Source: Galeruca laticollis
Lineage: Eukaryota > Arthropoda > Insecta > Coleoptera > Chrysomelidae
Direction: 5' to 3'
Assembly (NCBI GenBank): GCA_963921935.1
Contig: OY998179.1
Coordinates: 26,471,114-26,535,113, forward strand
DNA length: 64,000 bases
The position numbers and the translations under genes were made by a program. Below the pieces are notes generated by a model, which was given only the letters and a program-made list of their open reading frames with translations, ran no database searches and was not told the DNA's origin. This document shows, piece after piece, positions 23,740-34,535 of this stretch (its first letter is position 1; every line of letters begins with the position of its first letter).

Positions 23740-26318
23740 CGTCCCAAGACTCCTGCAAACCAAGAACCCCAGACACAGGAAAACTAGAACGGGTCGGCTA
23801 CGAGGGGGCAGCACCGACCCATGACCCTTCCAAAGACCCTCTCATACTGATAGCTTCTCTTAGATGTCGCAACGACAGTGTATATGTGGATGGCAACGTA
23901 AATGGCAAGGGATATGATCTGCTGGTTGACACTGGGGCAACTAGAACCATTATACGACCAGAGATAATAAACCCCAGGAAGAAACTTCTACCAACGAGAC
24001 TGCGACTGCGGACCGCCACAGGCGAGAGTGCCAACGTTCACGGGGAAACACAAATCGAATTGGGAATTGGCGCAGAAAAGTTCACGCATACGGTAATCGT
24101 AGCTGACATTGAAGAAGACGTGATTCTGGGAATGGACGTAATGAATGTACATGGTTTCCAATTAGACTTTAGAAACAGAACCATTAAAGTGGGTTCCGAG
24201 GAGGTATTCCTGCATCCATATGAAGGCAGCGCGGTGTTGGCAGCTGTACAGGAAAGTACCGTTCTACCTGCACGAAGCGAAACTATGATAGTAGCACGGC
24301 TACAGGGAATCATGGAGGAAGGTACACCAGTTATGATGGAACCAAGGAAGCACGACGAGGAGGTTGGCAAAGGAGTACTAATTGGGAAAGGATTGGTTAC
24401 GTCCGCGAAGAAGATCCCTGTAAGATTGATAAACGTGAACGATTGCCCAATTACCATCAAGAAGGAAACCAAGATTGGATCCTGCGTACCAGTGACGTCT
24501 ATAGTTCGTCAGACAACGACCACTGACAATTCTAATGCCAGATTCGAACAGATGTTATCAGTAGCTGGTCAATCTTTGGATCGAGCTGAAAAAAAGAGAA
24601 TGAGAGAATTTCTCTTGCAGTATCGAGACTTATTCGTACCAAAAGGAGGAGAGACTGGCAGAACATCAGCCGTCAAACACAAAATCGATACTGGTAATGC
24701 TAAACCAATTAGGCAATCAGCTCGAAGACTTCCGCGAGCGAAGAGAGAGGAAGCTGAAAGAATAATTCGATAGATGGCAGAAGAAAAAGTAATAGAACCA
24801 TCTACTAGTCCATGGGTGTCTCCAGTAGTGGTCGTCAAGAAAAAGGATGGAACTACGAGATTCTGTGTAGATTATCGCCAGCTTAACAACGTGACGAAGA
24901 AGGACAGCTATCCTCTGCCTCGAATTGACGATACGCTAGATACTTTGGCCGGCAGCAAACTGTTTTCCACCTCGGACCCGAAGTCTGGCTATTGGCAAGT
25001 GAAAATGGACCCAGAAGACAACGAAAATACTGCTTTTACCACCGGATCTGGATTATGGCAATTCAACGTCATGCTATTCGGGCTCTGTAATGCGCCTGCG
25101 ACATTTGAAAGACTCATGGAAAATGTCTTGAGAGGGTTGTCTTGGAAGACATGCCTGGTCTATCTGGACGACATCGTAGTACTGGGGAAGACATTTCACG
25201 AACACCTGAAGAATTTGGAAGACGTATTCAAACGACTCCAAGCTGCCCAGCTCATGTTAAACCCTAAGAAATGTCAGCTGTTCCAAAACCGTGTCAACTA
25301 TCTAGGCCATATAGTGAGCAATGAAGGAGTGGCGGTGGATCCAGAGAAAATTGCTTCCATTCAGCAATGGCCGCAACCAACCGACAAACATCAAATTAGG
25401 AGTTTCTTTGGACTTTGCACATATTATAGAAGATTTATCAGGAACTTTGGAGATATTGCTAAGCCTCTAACTCGACTAACAGAAGAAGCAAGAGCTTTCC
25501 AATGGGACGAAGATTGTCTAACGGCTTTTGATACCTTGAAGAGGCATTTAACCATGGCTCCGATATTAGGATACCCTTTACCAGAGAGAGACTTTATTCT
25601 TGACACTGACGCAAGCAACGTAGGAATTGGTGGAGTGCTCTCACAGATCCAAGGAGGGCAAGAAAGAGTGCTGGGATATTTTAGTAAAGTCCTCTCCAAA
25701 CCAGAACGAAACTACTGCGACACAAGAAGAGAACTTTTGGCGGTAGTAAAGTCCGTGGAACACTTTTACCAGTATCTCTATGGTAGGAAGTTTTTAATCC
25801 GGACTGATCATGCAGCACTCAAGTGGTTGATGCAGCTCAATAATTCCGAGGGCCAGATCGCTAGATGGATTGAACGACTTAAAGAGTATGATTTCAACAT
25901 CGAACATCGAGCTGGTGTGAGTCACCGAAATGCCGATTCCCTGTCCAGACGGCCGTGCCCAACAGACTGTTCCCACTGCAACAAGGCGGAATCTAGGGAA
26001 GCTGCAGTTTCAAGAACTACTGTAGTCAACGAGGAATGGTCACCCACCAGGATCAGAAAAGATGAGGAGAGTGATCCTCACCTGAAGACGATTCGGCAAT
26101 GGAAGAAAGAAAACCGGCGACCTACCTGGCAAGAATTGTCAAGATTTTCACCGAAACTCAAGGCGTATTGGGCTCAGTGGGACTCCCTTGTCCTGGAAGG
26201 AGGCATATTGAAAAGAATCCTTGAGAACGATGATGATTCCGAGAAGAGAAGACAGATAGTTATCCCGAGAGCGAGAGTAGCTGAGGTACTGAAGAAGTTA
26301 CACGACAGTCCATCGTGA
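23733..26318 (+). pseudogene. pol: Gypsy pol: protease, reverse transcriptase, RNase H
   Basis: Open in one frame apart from a TAG at 24771-24773. Protease: 'LLVDTGATRTIIRP' near 23918-23960 with the catalytic Asp-Thr-Gly. RT: 'PSTSPWVSPVVVVKKKDG' and FCVDYRQLN, then 'FGLCNAPATFERLM' and 'YLDDIVVLG' at ~25161 with the catalytic Asp pair intact. RNase H: 'DTDASNVGIGGVLSQ' at ~25600, 'RRELLAVVKSVEHFYQYL' and 'RTDHAALKWLM', ending 'RNADSLSR' at ~25940. The frame ends at a TGA (26316-26318) exactly where the integrase zinc motif starts, so that stop is probably a mutation of a Gly codon. The two nonsense codons are the only visible damage here. Confidence 0.93.
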
Positions 26319-27236
26319 GGTCATCTGGGAGTGAAGAAAACCCTTCAGCGAGTCCGTGAAAGGTTTTATTGGATGAACAGCTCCGACGATGTGAAGGACT
26401 GGTGTAAGAAATGTACGACTTGTGCTACGAGTAATGGACCACATCGCAAGAGAAAGGCACACATGAAACAGTACAATGTTGGAAGCCCTTCCGAAAGGAT
26501 TGTACATACTGGTTGTAATGGATTATTTCACAAAGTGGGTGGAAATTTACGCTATCCCGAACCAAGAGGCGGATGTATTGGTGAAGGAATTTATCAGCCG
26601 ATATGGAGTACCCTTGGTAGTCCACAGTGACCAGGGAAGAAATTTTGAAAGCCATCTATTCCAGGAGATTTGCGACAAGCTGGGAATGGAGATGACCAGG
26701 ACAATAGCTTTACATCCACAGTCAGATGGAATGGTCGAGAGAATGAACAGGACTATTGAAAAATACCTGTCCAAAGTAGTATCCAGCCATCAGAGAGATT
26801 GGGTCCAGTATCTTTACCTATTCGCATTGGCTTATCGATCTGCTGTCAATGAGTCCACGGGTGAAACACCGGCGAAAATCCTGTTTGGACGTGAAATGAG
26901 GCTTCCTTGTGACCTGGAATTTGGCTGTCGGCCTGGAGAAGATCTAGCAGGCGAAGACTACGCAATCCAATTGAGAAGAAGGCTGGATGATATTCATAAA
27001 TTAGTTCGAACAAATCTTCAAGTTGCCAGCGACAGAATGAAAAGTTGGTACGACACGCAAGCCGCAGAAGGCGGTTTTAAAGGAGGGGACAAAGTATGGC
27101 TACACAAACCGGCGAGGAGAAAAGGATTTTCTCAAAAAATTACAAAAATCCTGGGAAGGTCCATACTGAATCAAGAAAAGAATCAATGATGTTATATATC
27201 GCATAAGCAAGATCCCCAACAGAAAACCAAAACCGA
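26319..27236 (+). pseudogene. pol: Gypsy integrase (zinc H2C2, core lacking first Asp)
   Basis: The H2C2 zinc domain (HLGVKKTL...CKKCTTC) is at ~26322-26430. The catalytic core resumes after a ~50-bp deletion near 26495 that removes the first catalytic Asp. 'YILVVMDYFTKWVE', 'VVHSDQGRNFES' (second Asp) and 'DGMVERMNRTIEKYL' (Glu) remain. The GPY-like region and C-terminal tail (27085-27236) carry one frameshift, a TGA where a Trp is expected ('SWEGPY' then stop), and a further frame change before 'NRLAPFEGDHD'. This copy could not integrate by itself. Confidence 0.9.
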
Positions 27237-27947
27237 CTAGCGCCGTTCGAAGGAGACCATGACATAGAGGAAAGAGTAAACCTTATTCGAGATGTGTCTG
27301 ACCCCACCTTCGATGAATTAATGGGCGCGTATGGAGGTACCGGGAAAGCTAGATATGGAGTCACTTCGGAACAACAACAAGATTTTTTCACTCTCCCAGA
27401 AGATTATTCACTGGCATACAACATCGCCGCCCGTATCAAGAACGCACGAGGGTTGGCAACCGTCTTTCGAAAGAAGTTCGGGCAATTAGAAAAACTTGAA
27501 GACCAGATTCCAGCCCCTGGCAAGACACTGAAAGTGAAACATAATTCGCGGTACGTCTTCTACGTGGTAACTATAAATGAATTCCAAGATCGATCTACCT
27601 ACCGCGATGTGTGGGAAGCACTTCGAAACCTCCGAGACCATGTGTTGGAATCCAACGTGTAGAAACTGGCTATGCCTAAGGTAGCGAGTAACCAGTTGGA
27701 TTGGCGAATCATCAGGAACATGGTAGAGATTATCTTTCAAGATACCGGTGTCCAGATAATAATTTGCAGCTACAATCCCCGTTATCAGTATCCGATGAAG
27801 ACGGTGCCCTGCTATTCCCATAAGATCGGAAAGTGTAGAAATGGGGCCAGTTGCCGATTCAAACATCCAGTCTCGGCTACACAAAAGTTCGAGGAGGAAC
27901 TTCCATTTAAGAAGGGGGTAATGTTACGAAACAGCACACTGGTATAG
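27234..27947 (+). pseudogene. Pol C-terminal extension: macro domain plus CCCH zinc finger
   Basis: The frame runs from the integrase tail 'NRLAPFEGDHD' straight into a ~145-residue domain that I recognise as a macro domain of the OARD1/TARG1 type, whose family binds or hydrolyses ADP-ribose. The landmarks are 'LPEDYSLAYNIAARI' (27399-27440), 'ARGLATVFRKKFGQL', 'HNSRYVFYVVT' with a preceding Lys where the catalytic Lys of OARD1 is expected, and 'STYRDVWEALRNLRDH'. They are followed by 'LAMPKVASNQLDW', then IICSYNPRY. The Gly-rich substrate loop after MPK is shorter than in OARD1 and lacks its Gly residues, so catalysis is doubtful. One in-frame TAG (27660-27662) interrupts it. It is followed by a CCCH finger, C-x7-C-x5-C-x3-H (CYSHKIGKCRNGASCRFKH, ~27811-27867). 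The frame ends 26 bp inside the 3' LTR. Confidence 0.8.
27910..27921 (+). other. Polypurine tract
   Basis: AGAAGGGGGTAA lies directly before the 3' LTR, the expected site of plus-strand DNA priming. Confidence 0.8.
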
Positions 27948-28355
27948 TCCCTAAAACCGACCCTGTCTAAGCCAGGTATAAAAGTTAAAATTATTGCGGA
28001 TACGCAGTTATAAAATACTGTTTACGAGTTTACGACTATCTTATGTAAACATTGTTTTTGTGACCAGAGTTATCTAGAAAAGGCCAGAAAAATTATTTGT
28101 GTGTATAAGCCGCAGCCCGGAATTCTCTAGTACAAAAGGCACTAGTATATAAAAAGGACCGATCAGCGGACGAGTTTAAAACATTAGTTTGAGTGAATAT
28201 ACAGTTGATATAAATTAATAATTAAGCGATTAGTTAAGTATATATAAATTAAGTGTTGGTGAGTTAGTGTTTCAATAAATTAGTAAGTAGCCATACCGAG
28301 TGTTTAAAATTTATCCCACCCGTTTATTGTCTAAATAAATAAGAAAAACATTACA
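27922..28355 (+). repeat. 3' LTR (434 bp)
   Basis: Matches the 5' LTR with few substitutions and one ~56-bp deletion. Followed by AGTAC. Confidence 0.93.
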
Positions 28356-28792
28356 AGTACATTACACACACTCACCTGAAAAAAAATTCAGATTGATCGG
28401 ACCACTCGTATGTTATTACACACAAAATAACGTTCTCTGCACAATAATTATTCGCTATATTTACATTGACTATTGACACTAGACTGACTGTGAAACGTAA
28501 ACACCTGCAACAGAACCCGCTGTTAGCGCTTCAGCACAGCTAATAATAGAGAGTTATCGGTAACCCAAATAACGTCAGGCCATATTAGCGCATATGTTAT
28601 TTTGACATTTAACGTATGCGCGAGTCGATTCTTAAGACAACGTCCCTAAATAACGTTACCGCCAAGCGTTATTTACGGAGCCGTATTTTAAATAGCGCTT
28701 AATAGGTAACTAGCCGGGCATGCGCAGAGTTTTCTATGTTAAAGTTGTTGTAGATTTACCACATAAACTCTCTGTTTTGAGTATATAGTAAA

Positions 28793-29361
28793 ATGTCTGA
28801 AAGGGAACCAAAAAGATTAAGGTTTGGATCAGAGGACGACATGGCTCTCCTCAAAGAGTTTATTAATTTAAACCCGTTGGAAGACTCCGAAAAATGGGAA
28901 ACAATCCAATCCAACATACACGTCATAACTAGAAAATAGTTTTTAATAAGAACTCTAAAAGATCATTTGTTCCGTTTATTAGAAATGAGGTTGAAAAAAG
29001 AGAAAGGAAACCAGATAATGTAGGTATTCAAATAATTTTCATGAATAGTTACATACTTATATTGGTATTGTTCAGTCTCATATGCCTATTAATTTTTTAT
29101 GTGTAGGTCTGGAGTGGAAGAAATGTTTTGTGAAAGAGACCAGCTTCTACAAGAAGTAAGCGATGTTTGTAATAATGCTAATATTAAGCCTATTACAAAA
29201 AAAAAAATTACAAAGAAAAACAAATTCAGGAGCTAGGAATATCAGCAAGAGATGAGTGTGCTAGAACTCTGAGTTTGAAGCAAAAGAATGTACTGAGCCT
29301 GAAAATAATGAGAATGCCCCTTCTTCTTCTTGTGATCATGATTATTACTGTAAATTCAACA
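28793..29361 (+). pseudogene. SANT/Myb-like DNA-binding protein remnant, one intron
   Basis: ATG 28793 begins 'MSEREPKRLRFGSEDDM', followed by a Trp-containing helical block ('EFINLNPLEDSEKW') and 'RTLKDHLFRLLE'. This pattern is that of SANT/Myb-like proteins which often accompany PIF/Harbinger transposons. A TAG breaks the frame at 28937. A GT-AG intron at 29020-29106 joins 'NQIM' to 'SGVEEMFCERDQLLQEVSDV' in frame. A slip in an A-run near 29205 shifts the tail. Short 'AGTTATCGG' / 'CCGATAACT' matches near 28552 and 29710 could be worn inverted ends, but this is weak. No DDE transposase is nearby. Confidence 0.45.
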
Positions 29362-29865
29362 GTAGACTGCAGATTTAAAACTTATTCTAAGTTTTTGTTA
29401 TATCTTATTTGAGACACCAAAATAAAATTTTGAATTTTAAAATAAAATTACAAGTTAGTTTGTGATCAAATAATGATTATTCAAGATACTTAACAGTTAT
29501 ATCAAAATATGTTTACACGACTTTATGGAATACGTTTGATTTATTTATTTTTTTAGTTATTCCTACAATAGACAATGAAGTAGGGATTTCAAATGATAAG
29601 CACGAACTTTGTTAACAATAATGCAAGGTTATCTACATACTATGCAATAAAGCTAGGTTAAGTCACATTATCGAATAGCGCATAGCGCGGGTAAAGCGTC
29701 GCTTCCGATAACTGTTAAATAAAATTAAAATACCGCTTGACGTAAAACCAATACGGCAGTACGTTAATAACGTTCACATGCGCTATTCATTTCACCGATA
29801 TCTCTCTAATATGTTTAGACTAAAGGCAGTTGCCACGTTACGTCGAAAGAATTTCAAAGGATCCT

Positions 29866-29869
29866 TTAA
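29866..29869. repeat. TTAA target site, left of piggyBac copy 2
   Basis: TTAA precedes the left TIR. The partner TTAA is at 32263-32266. Confidence 0.92.
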
Positions 29870-30296
29870 CCTTCGTAGGACTAGCCGGGGTCCGTTTGTA
29901 CCCCATGACGTATGTTTTTGCTGTATCTTTGCAAACGCAAATTTTTATACATTGATCTTTCATCTAGCCGCAGTTTATGAATTATTTTGATAAAATATGA
30001 TGTATTTAGTAGTTTTTATTGGCTGGTATAAATAAAAAATCGTTTTATATTCCAGGGGTCTCTTCAGACCCCGGTCAGCCTTTTACGTCCGATAAAATAA
30101 TCCCGGTAACTGTTAGTAAAATCGGGAAATCCCATACATTTAACGTTTGTTTACTCACAGGGAATTTACCTATATAATTGTAAAATGTAAATTACCAGTT
30201 CAAATGGGGGATTCCCCGCACTGCGATATAATTTTTAGACTTGCATATTCGGGTTAGTCCCTTGTGATATTGCGAGTAGGGTACATCGTTTTGAAA

Positions 30297-32044
30297 ATGA
30301 GTCAGTTTTTATTTACAAACAATCGCAAGGGGCTTACTGACGATGCGATGTTACGTATACTTGAAAGTGATAATCCAGAGTTTGATAGTGTTATCAATGA
30401 GGAAACATCGAGTGACTTAGAAGATGAAGACATTGTCACAGAAGTAGAGGAAGAAAATGATGTAATAGTTGTTGATCAAAGTAAAGAGAAAACGAACCCA
30501 GAGGAACCAACAGTTAGTAACAGCCAGGGCATTCCAGTATATAAATCAAAAGATGGAACTGAGTGGTCAAAAATTCCAGGAAACACAAAAGTTAGACGTT
30601 CAAAAGCTAATATTCGGAAACAAACAGAAAGGCACAAACATATCATGATAAATGGAATATAGAAAATCCGAATGAAATTAAAGTTTTTGTACCTGTTGAT
30701 TCTACAGAGATTGAAGCTTATATTGGACTGTTGCTTATTCTTGGCGCACTTCACGGATCGAAAGAGGCTATCGATATGCTCTGGTGTCAAGATATTTCTT
30801 ACTGTCGTCCTATAATTCCAACTGCAAATGCTGCAATGTCAAGAGACAGATTCAAACAAATTACTTCATTTTTACGCTTTGATAATTTTCAAACAAGACA
30901 AGAACGAAAATTACTAGATAAGCTAGCTCAGATAAGAGATATTTTCGATATTTTCACTTCTAATTGTAAAAAATCACTTAATCCTGACGACCATCTATGT
31001 GTAGATGAGCAGCTTGTACCATTTAGGGGTAAGGCACCATTCCGAGTCTATATGAAAAGTAACCCTGATAAGTATGGAATCAAAATATGCGCTCTTGTGG
31101 ACTGCACCACTTCCTATATTGCAAACATGCAAGTTTATTTGGGTAAGTTATTTGAAAAGCAATATAGGCAAACTTTATATTCCTATGTATCTATTAATTT
31201 TTAGGAAAACAAGGTAACAAAACGGAAAACGGTCAAGGTCAAAGGGTTGTCCTAGATTTGACAGACCATTTGGAAGGCGGATTTGGAATAACGACCGATA
31301 ACTTTTTTACAAGTTTAGAACTTGCCGACAAGTTGTGGAAAAAAAATGTTACTTAGTGTGGAACCCTCCGGAAAAATAAAACATTTATTTCAGGGAACTT
31401 CTACCGGCATCGTACAAGGAAGATTTTTCAAGTATGTTTGCTTTTAGAAATCAAAGAACGCTAGTATCTTATGTTCCAAAACAAAAACATGCTGTCATCT
31501 TACTTTCAAGTGAGCATACTGATAGTAAAGTAGCTGGAGAAGAACAGCACTATAAACCAGAAATTATTCTTCTTTACAACAAAACAAAAGGTGCTGTCGA
31601 CACTTCAGATAAGTTGGCCAAAGAATATACAGTGCAGAGAAAGTCAAACCGCTGGCCAATGGCAATATTTTCGCATCTTATAGATATCGCAGAAATAAAT
31701 GCTTATAAATTGTGGTTACTGCAAAACCCGGATTGGCGAAAGAACAGTTTGGATTAACGTAAAATGTATATTTTGGGACTAGGAAAAGAACTCATAAAGA
31801 AAAACGTTTTCCGGCGATATAATAATAAATACATTCAGACGCATAGAAAACGGCATATGACAGACGTTTTTCCCGAACTACTGGATGCAACAGAACATAG
31901 AGTTGAACAACAAAACATTACCAGGGGGCGCTGCCATATGTGTCAAAGAGGAAAAGACAGAAAATCCAGAAAAATATGTATTAGGTGTAATAACTTTGTG
32001 TGCCTAGAACATTCAAAATCGGAGATAGTTTGTAAAAAATGTTA
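30297..32044 (+). pseudogene. piggyBac transposase (PGBD4-like), intron-containing, damaged
   Basis: Start ATG 30297 (MSQFLFTNNR). The acidic N-terminus is followed by the DDE_Tnp_1_7 core. All three catalytic Asp positions remain: 'CVDEQLVPFRG' (~31000), 'ITTDNFFTSLEL' (~31290) and 'KGAVDTSDKLAKEY' (~31590). The end is a Cys-rich C-terminal domain ('CHMCQRGKDRKSRKICIRCNN..CLEHSK...CKKC', ~31930-32042) of the type that binds TIR DNA. Damage: a frameshift near 30640, TAG at 31354-31356, a frameshift near 31400 and TAA at 31755-31757. The intron is annotated separately. Without the four lesions this would be a full-length enzyme, so this copy is fairly recent. Confidence 0.92.
31143..31204 (+). 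other. 62-bp spliceosomal intron in piggyBac transposase
   Basis: GTAAGT...TTTTTAG. Removing it joins 'NMQVYLG' to 'KQGNKTENGQGQR' in frame, whereas reading through it gives an early stop. Confidence 0.85.
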
Positions 32045-32266
32045 AAATGATATGTAGCTAGTAGTATTAGTGATTAGGGTATTTTGTATTTTTTCGTGAT
32101 GATTTTTGACTAATAAATGGTTAATAGTAAAACTTTAATAAAACGTCTTCTCTATATATTTAATTTAAAGAAAAATACAGCATTTCTGCAATTTTACGCA
32201 TGGGGTCTTCTCGTACCCCAGTTAGTCCTTTTCGTAAAATTTTGATGTCCGTCCCATGAAGGTTAA

Positions 32267-33254
32267 ATTGAATTTGAATGAAGATCGCCTTAAGGCGGGG
32301 TTGCCGACTAGAGGGTTAAGTCGTTTATAATTATATCCAAATTAAGAGAAACCTTTCTTGGCTTTAAAAGACACGATACTCAAACTCTCCGATCTCCAAC
32401 TACGCTTTATAATATTTCTGCACTGATTTGATCGATTTCATCACCATAAAAAATAATGGAATACCTGAGCTGCAAGGATATATTTAATAACCACTTGTGT
32501 TATAAAAATCATACCTGAAAACACGCCCAATTCACTTCTAAGATAATATTCCGAAAGAAAAAGAAAATACCGACGGTTGGGAATAAAAAAATTGGAGTCA
32601 TTTATTATTCTAACCTCGCATTATCACAAATTCAACTTCAAATATTCATCATCTCGAGATACTAATCTTTAAAACTGGAAAATCATCAATATCATTAAAC
32701 AATTCGTACCCATTAAATCCCCTGATCCAAAGCAGTACGCCAAACAGCTTCGTGTATCGTACAAGATAATAGTTTAAAAATGTGTCTGCATAAAATAAAT
32801 AATAATCTTCACTAAATATAGTCTGCTTTAATAGCTTGATTATATGAGGGTAGAAATCATTTCTCGTAATCATAAGGTGTGTCACAGAAATTATTTGTTA
32901 TTTGCAATAACTATTGATTATAAGAGAATATGTCATCGCATCTGGCGTTCAAGTTTTTCTTCTATTTGGTACTCATATATAAAACCATTTCCATCAATAC
33001 GTGTGGGTTGAACAAAGAAATGACTAATTTCGATTCTTCTTGGAGTTGCGTCGTGTTTTGTCGGTTTTATTTTTATTCTCAATATCGGATGCGATCCATT
33101 AGATGTCTCATAGCGAATTTATATGTACATAATCCAGTTATACGGAGTGTTCTAGTAGCACAAATGACGTTATGAAATACGTCATAGTTGTAGCGTAAAA
33201 TATTTGATCTATCAGAAAATTTGCAAAAAAATACGAAATTCAAACTATTTTTAA
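32267..33254. other. AT-rich stretch, nothing recognised
   Basis: Only short frames without domains. 'ACGGAGTGTTCTAGTAGCAC' near 33140 recalls no known element to me. Confidence 0.5.
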
Positions 33255-33360
33255 CTTTATAAAAAAATAAATGGTTTTAAAAATTAAAACTAACTTTTCC
33301 GCATCTGTGGCCCTGAACAATATTCTATGACAAAATTGTTACTTGTATACACTTCGGGGG
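33255..33360 (-). repeat. Inverted partner of 1-105, at the edge of the satellite
   Basis: This is the reverse complement of the window start: TTTTAAAACTAA... through CTTGTATACACTTCGGGGG. The conserved segment ends about 105 bp in, on both sides at the same base. Confidence 0.8.
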
Positions 33361-34535
33361 ATGTATCGTACTAACAAACCGAAATTTCTCCAAAAATAAC
33401 CAAAATTTTTGTATATCTGGATTTATAGGACCCGCTGTACTCGCTCTAGTCAACTGAAAATCAATAGGGTACATCTGTGAGATACCTTGAACAATATTCA
33501 ATCATAAAATTGATCAACTGTATACTTTCTGGAGGCTGTATCGTGCTAACGAACTGAATATTCTCCAAAAATGACTAAAATTTGGTACCTCAAGTTCCAT
33601 AGCACCCGTTGTACTGGATTTAGCGAGCTCAATATTGTTACGAAACTGCACACTGGTATAGGCCCTAAATCCGACTCTGTCTGAGTCAGGTATAAAAGTT
33701 AAAATTATGGCGGATACGCAGGTTTTTTATAACTGTTTACGACTATCTTATCTAAACATTGTTTTTGTGACCAGTCTTATATAGAAAAAGCAAAAAAACC
33801 ATTTGTTTTTGAGTAAGCCGCAGTCCGGAAGTTTCTAGTAAAAAAAGTACTAGTATAAATAAGGAAACGACCCGAGAGAGTTTAGTGAGTTGATAATTTG
33901 ACATCGTGAGATAAACAAATAAATAAGAGAATATAAATTAGTGAACTGTTTATATAAATTAGTTTAAGTGAGTATACTGTATATATAAATTGAGTGTTAG
34001 TGATTAGTTTAGTGTTTAAATAAATTAGTAAGTAGCCATACCGTGTGTTTAAAGTTTATCCCACCTGTTTACTGTTTAAATAAATTAGAAAAACATTACA
34101 ATATCAATAGGAATCATCTTTGAGATGCTCTGAACAATATCCAATCACAAAATTGGTCACTTGTATATACTCCGGAGGCTGTATCGTGCTAACAAACTGA
34201 AACTTCTCCAAAAATGACAAAAATATCGTACTTAAAGTACTGTAGCACCTGTTGTATTGGCTCTGGTGAGCTGAAAATCAATAGGGTTCATCAGTGACAT
34301 GTCCTGAATAATATTCAATCATAAAATTGGTGACTTGTTGAACTCCGGAGACTGTATCGTGCTAACAAACTGAAATTTCTCAAAAATGACAAAATGTCGT
34401 ACTTCAAGTACCATAGCACCCGTTGTACTCGCTCGGGTGAGCTGAAAATCGATAGGGTTCATCTGTGATATGTCCTTAACAACATTCAATCATAAAATTG
34501 GTGACTTATTGCACTCCGGAGGCTGTATCGTGCTA
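33359..34535 (+). repeat. Satellite array, unit ~171-175 bp
   Basis: Four to five units start at about 33359, 33534, 34177, 34350 and 34521, each with 'GGCTGTATCGTGCTAAC', then 'CTGAAATTTCTCCAAAAATG' and 'CACCCGTTGTACT'. Spacings are 175, 173 and 171 bp once the inserted LTR in the second unit is removed. Units differ by ~10-20 percent. The last one is truncated at ~34535. Confidence 0.9.
33636..34100 (+). mobile_element. Solo LTR of the Gypsy family, inside the satellite
   Basis: 465 bp from TGTTACGAAAC to ACATTACA, matching the LTRs at 22105 and 27922 with ~10-15 percent difference. It is flanked by ATAT on both sides (33632-33635 and 34101-34104). No internal sequence, so it arose by LTR-LTR recombination. 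It splits a satellite unit, so it is younger than the array. Confidence 0.92.

Larger units (their letters stand above)
22105..28355 (+). mobile_element. Full-length Gypsy LTR retrotransposon with SAP-like Gag and macro/CCCH Pol extension
   Basis: A 6.25-kb element with LTRs starting TGTTAC and ending ATTACA, a 5-bp AGTAC duplication, a tRNA-Leu-type primer site and a purine tract before the 3' LTR. Gene order is gag, protease, RT, RNase H, integrase (Ty3/Gypsy order), followed in frame by a macro domain and a CCCH zinc finger. This copy is defective. A stop lies at codon 4 of gag and several frameshifts lie in gag. Nonsense codons occur at 24771, 26316 and 27660, and a small deletion removes the first integrase Asp. 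Related fragments occur at 11636-14703, 19242-19430 and 35545-36946, and a solo LTR at 33636-34100, so this is a multi-copy family in this genome. Confidence 0.95.
29870..32262 (+). mobile_element. piggyBac transposon (copy 2) with TTAA duplications
   Basis: The ends are CCTTCGTAGGAC and, in reverse complement, CCTTCATGGGAC, each next to TTAA, the signature of the piggyBac superfamily. Both subterminal regions contain GGGGTC/GACCCC-type repeats (for example around 29889, 30055 and 32205). Length is 2393 bp. It carries a damaged plus-strand transposase gene with a small intron. Confidence 0.93.

Noticed and set aside
1..33360. A 33-kb giant transposon (Polinton/Maverick-like) bounded by the 105-bp inverted repeats
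   Set aside because: No DNA polymerase B, capsid, ATPase or retroviral-type integrase gene of such elements lies between the repeats. The content is ordinary nested TEs. It is kept only as a question about the inverted satellite edges.
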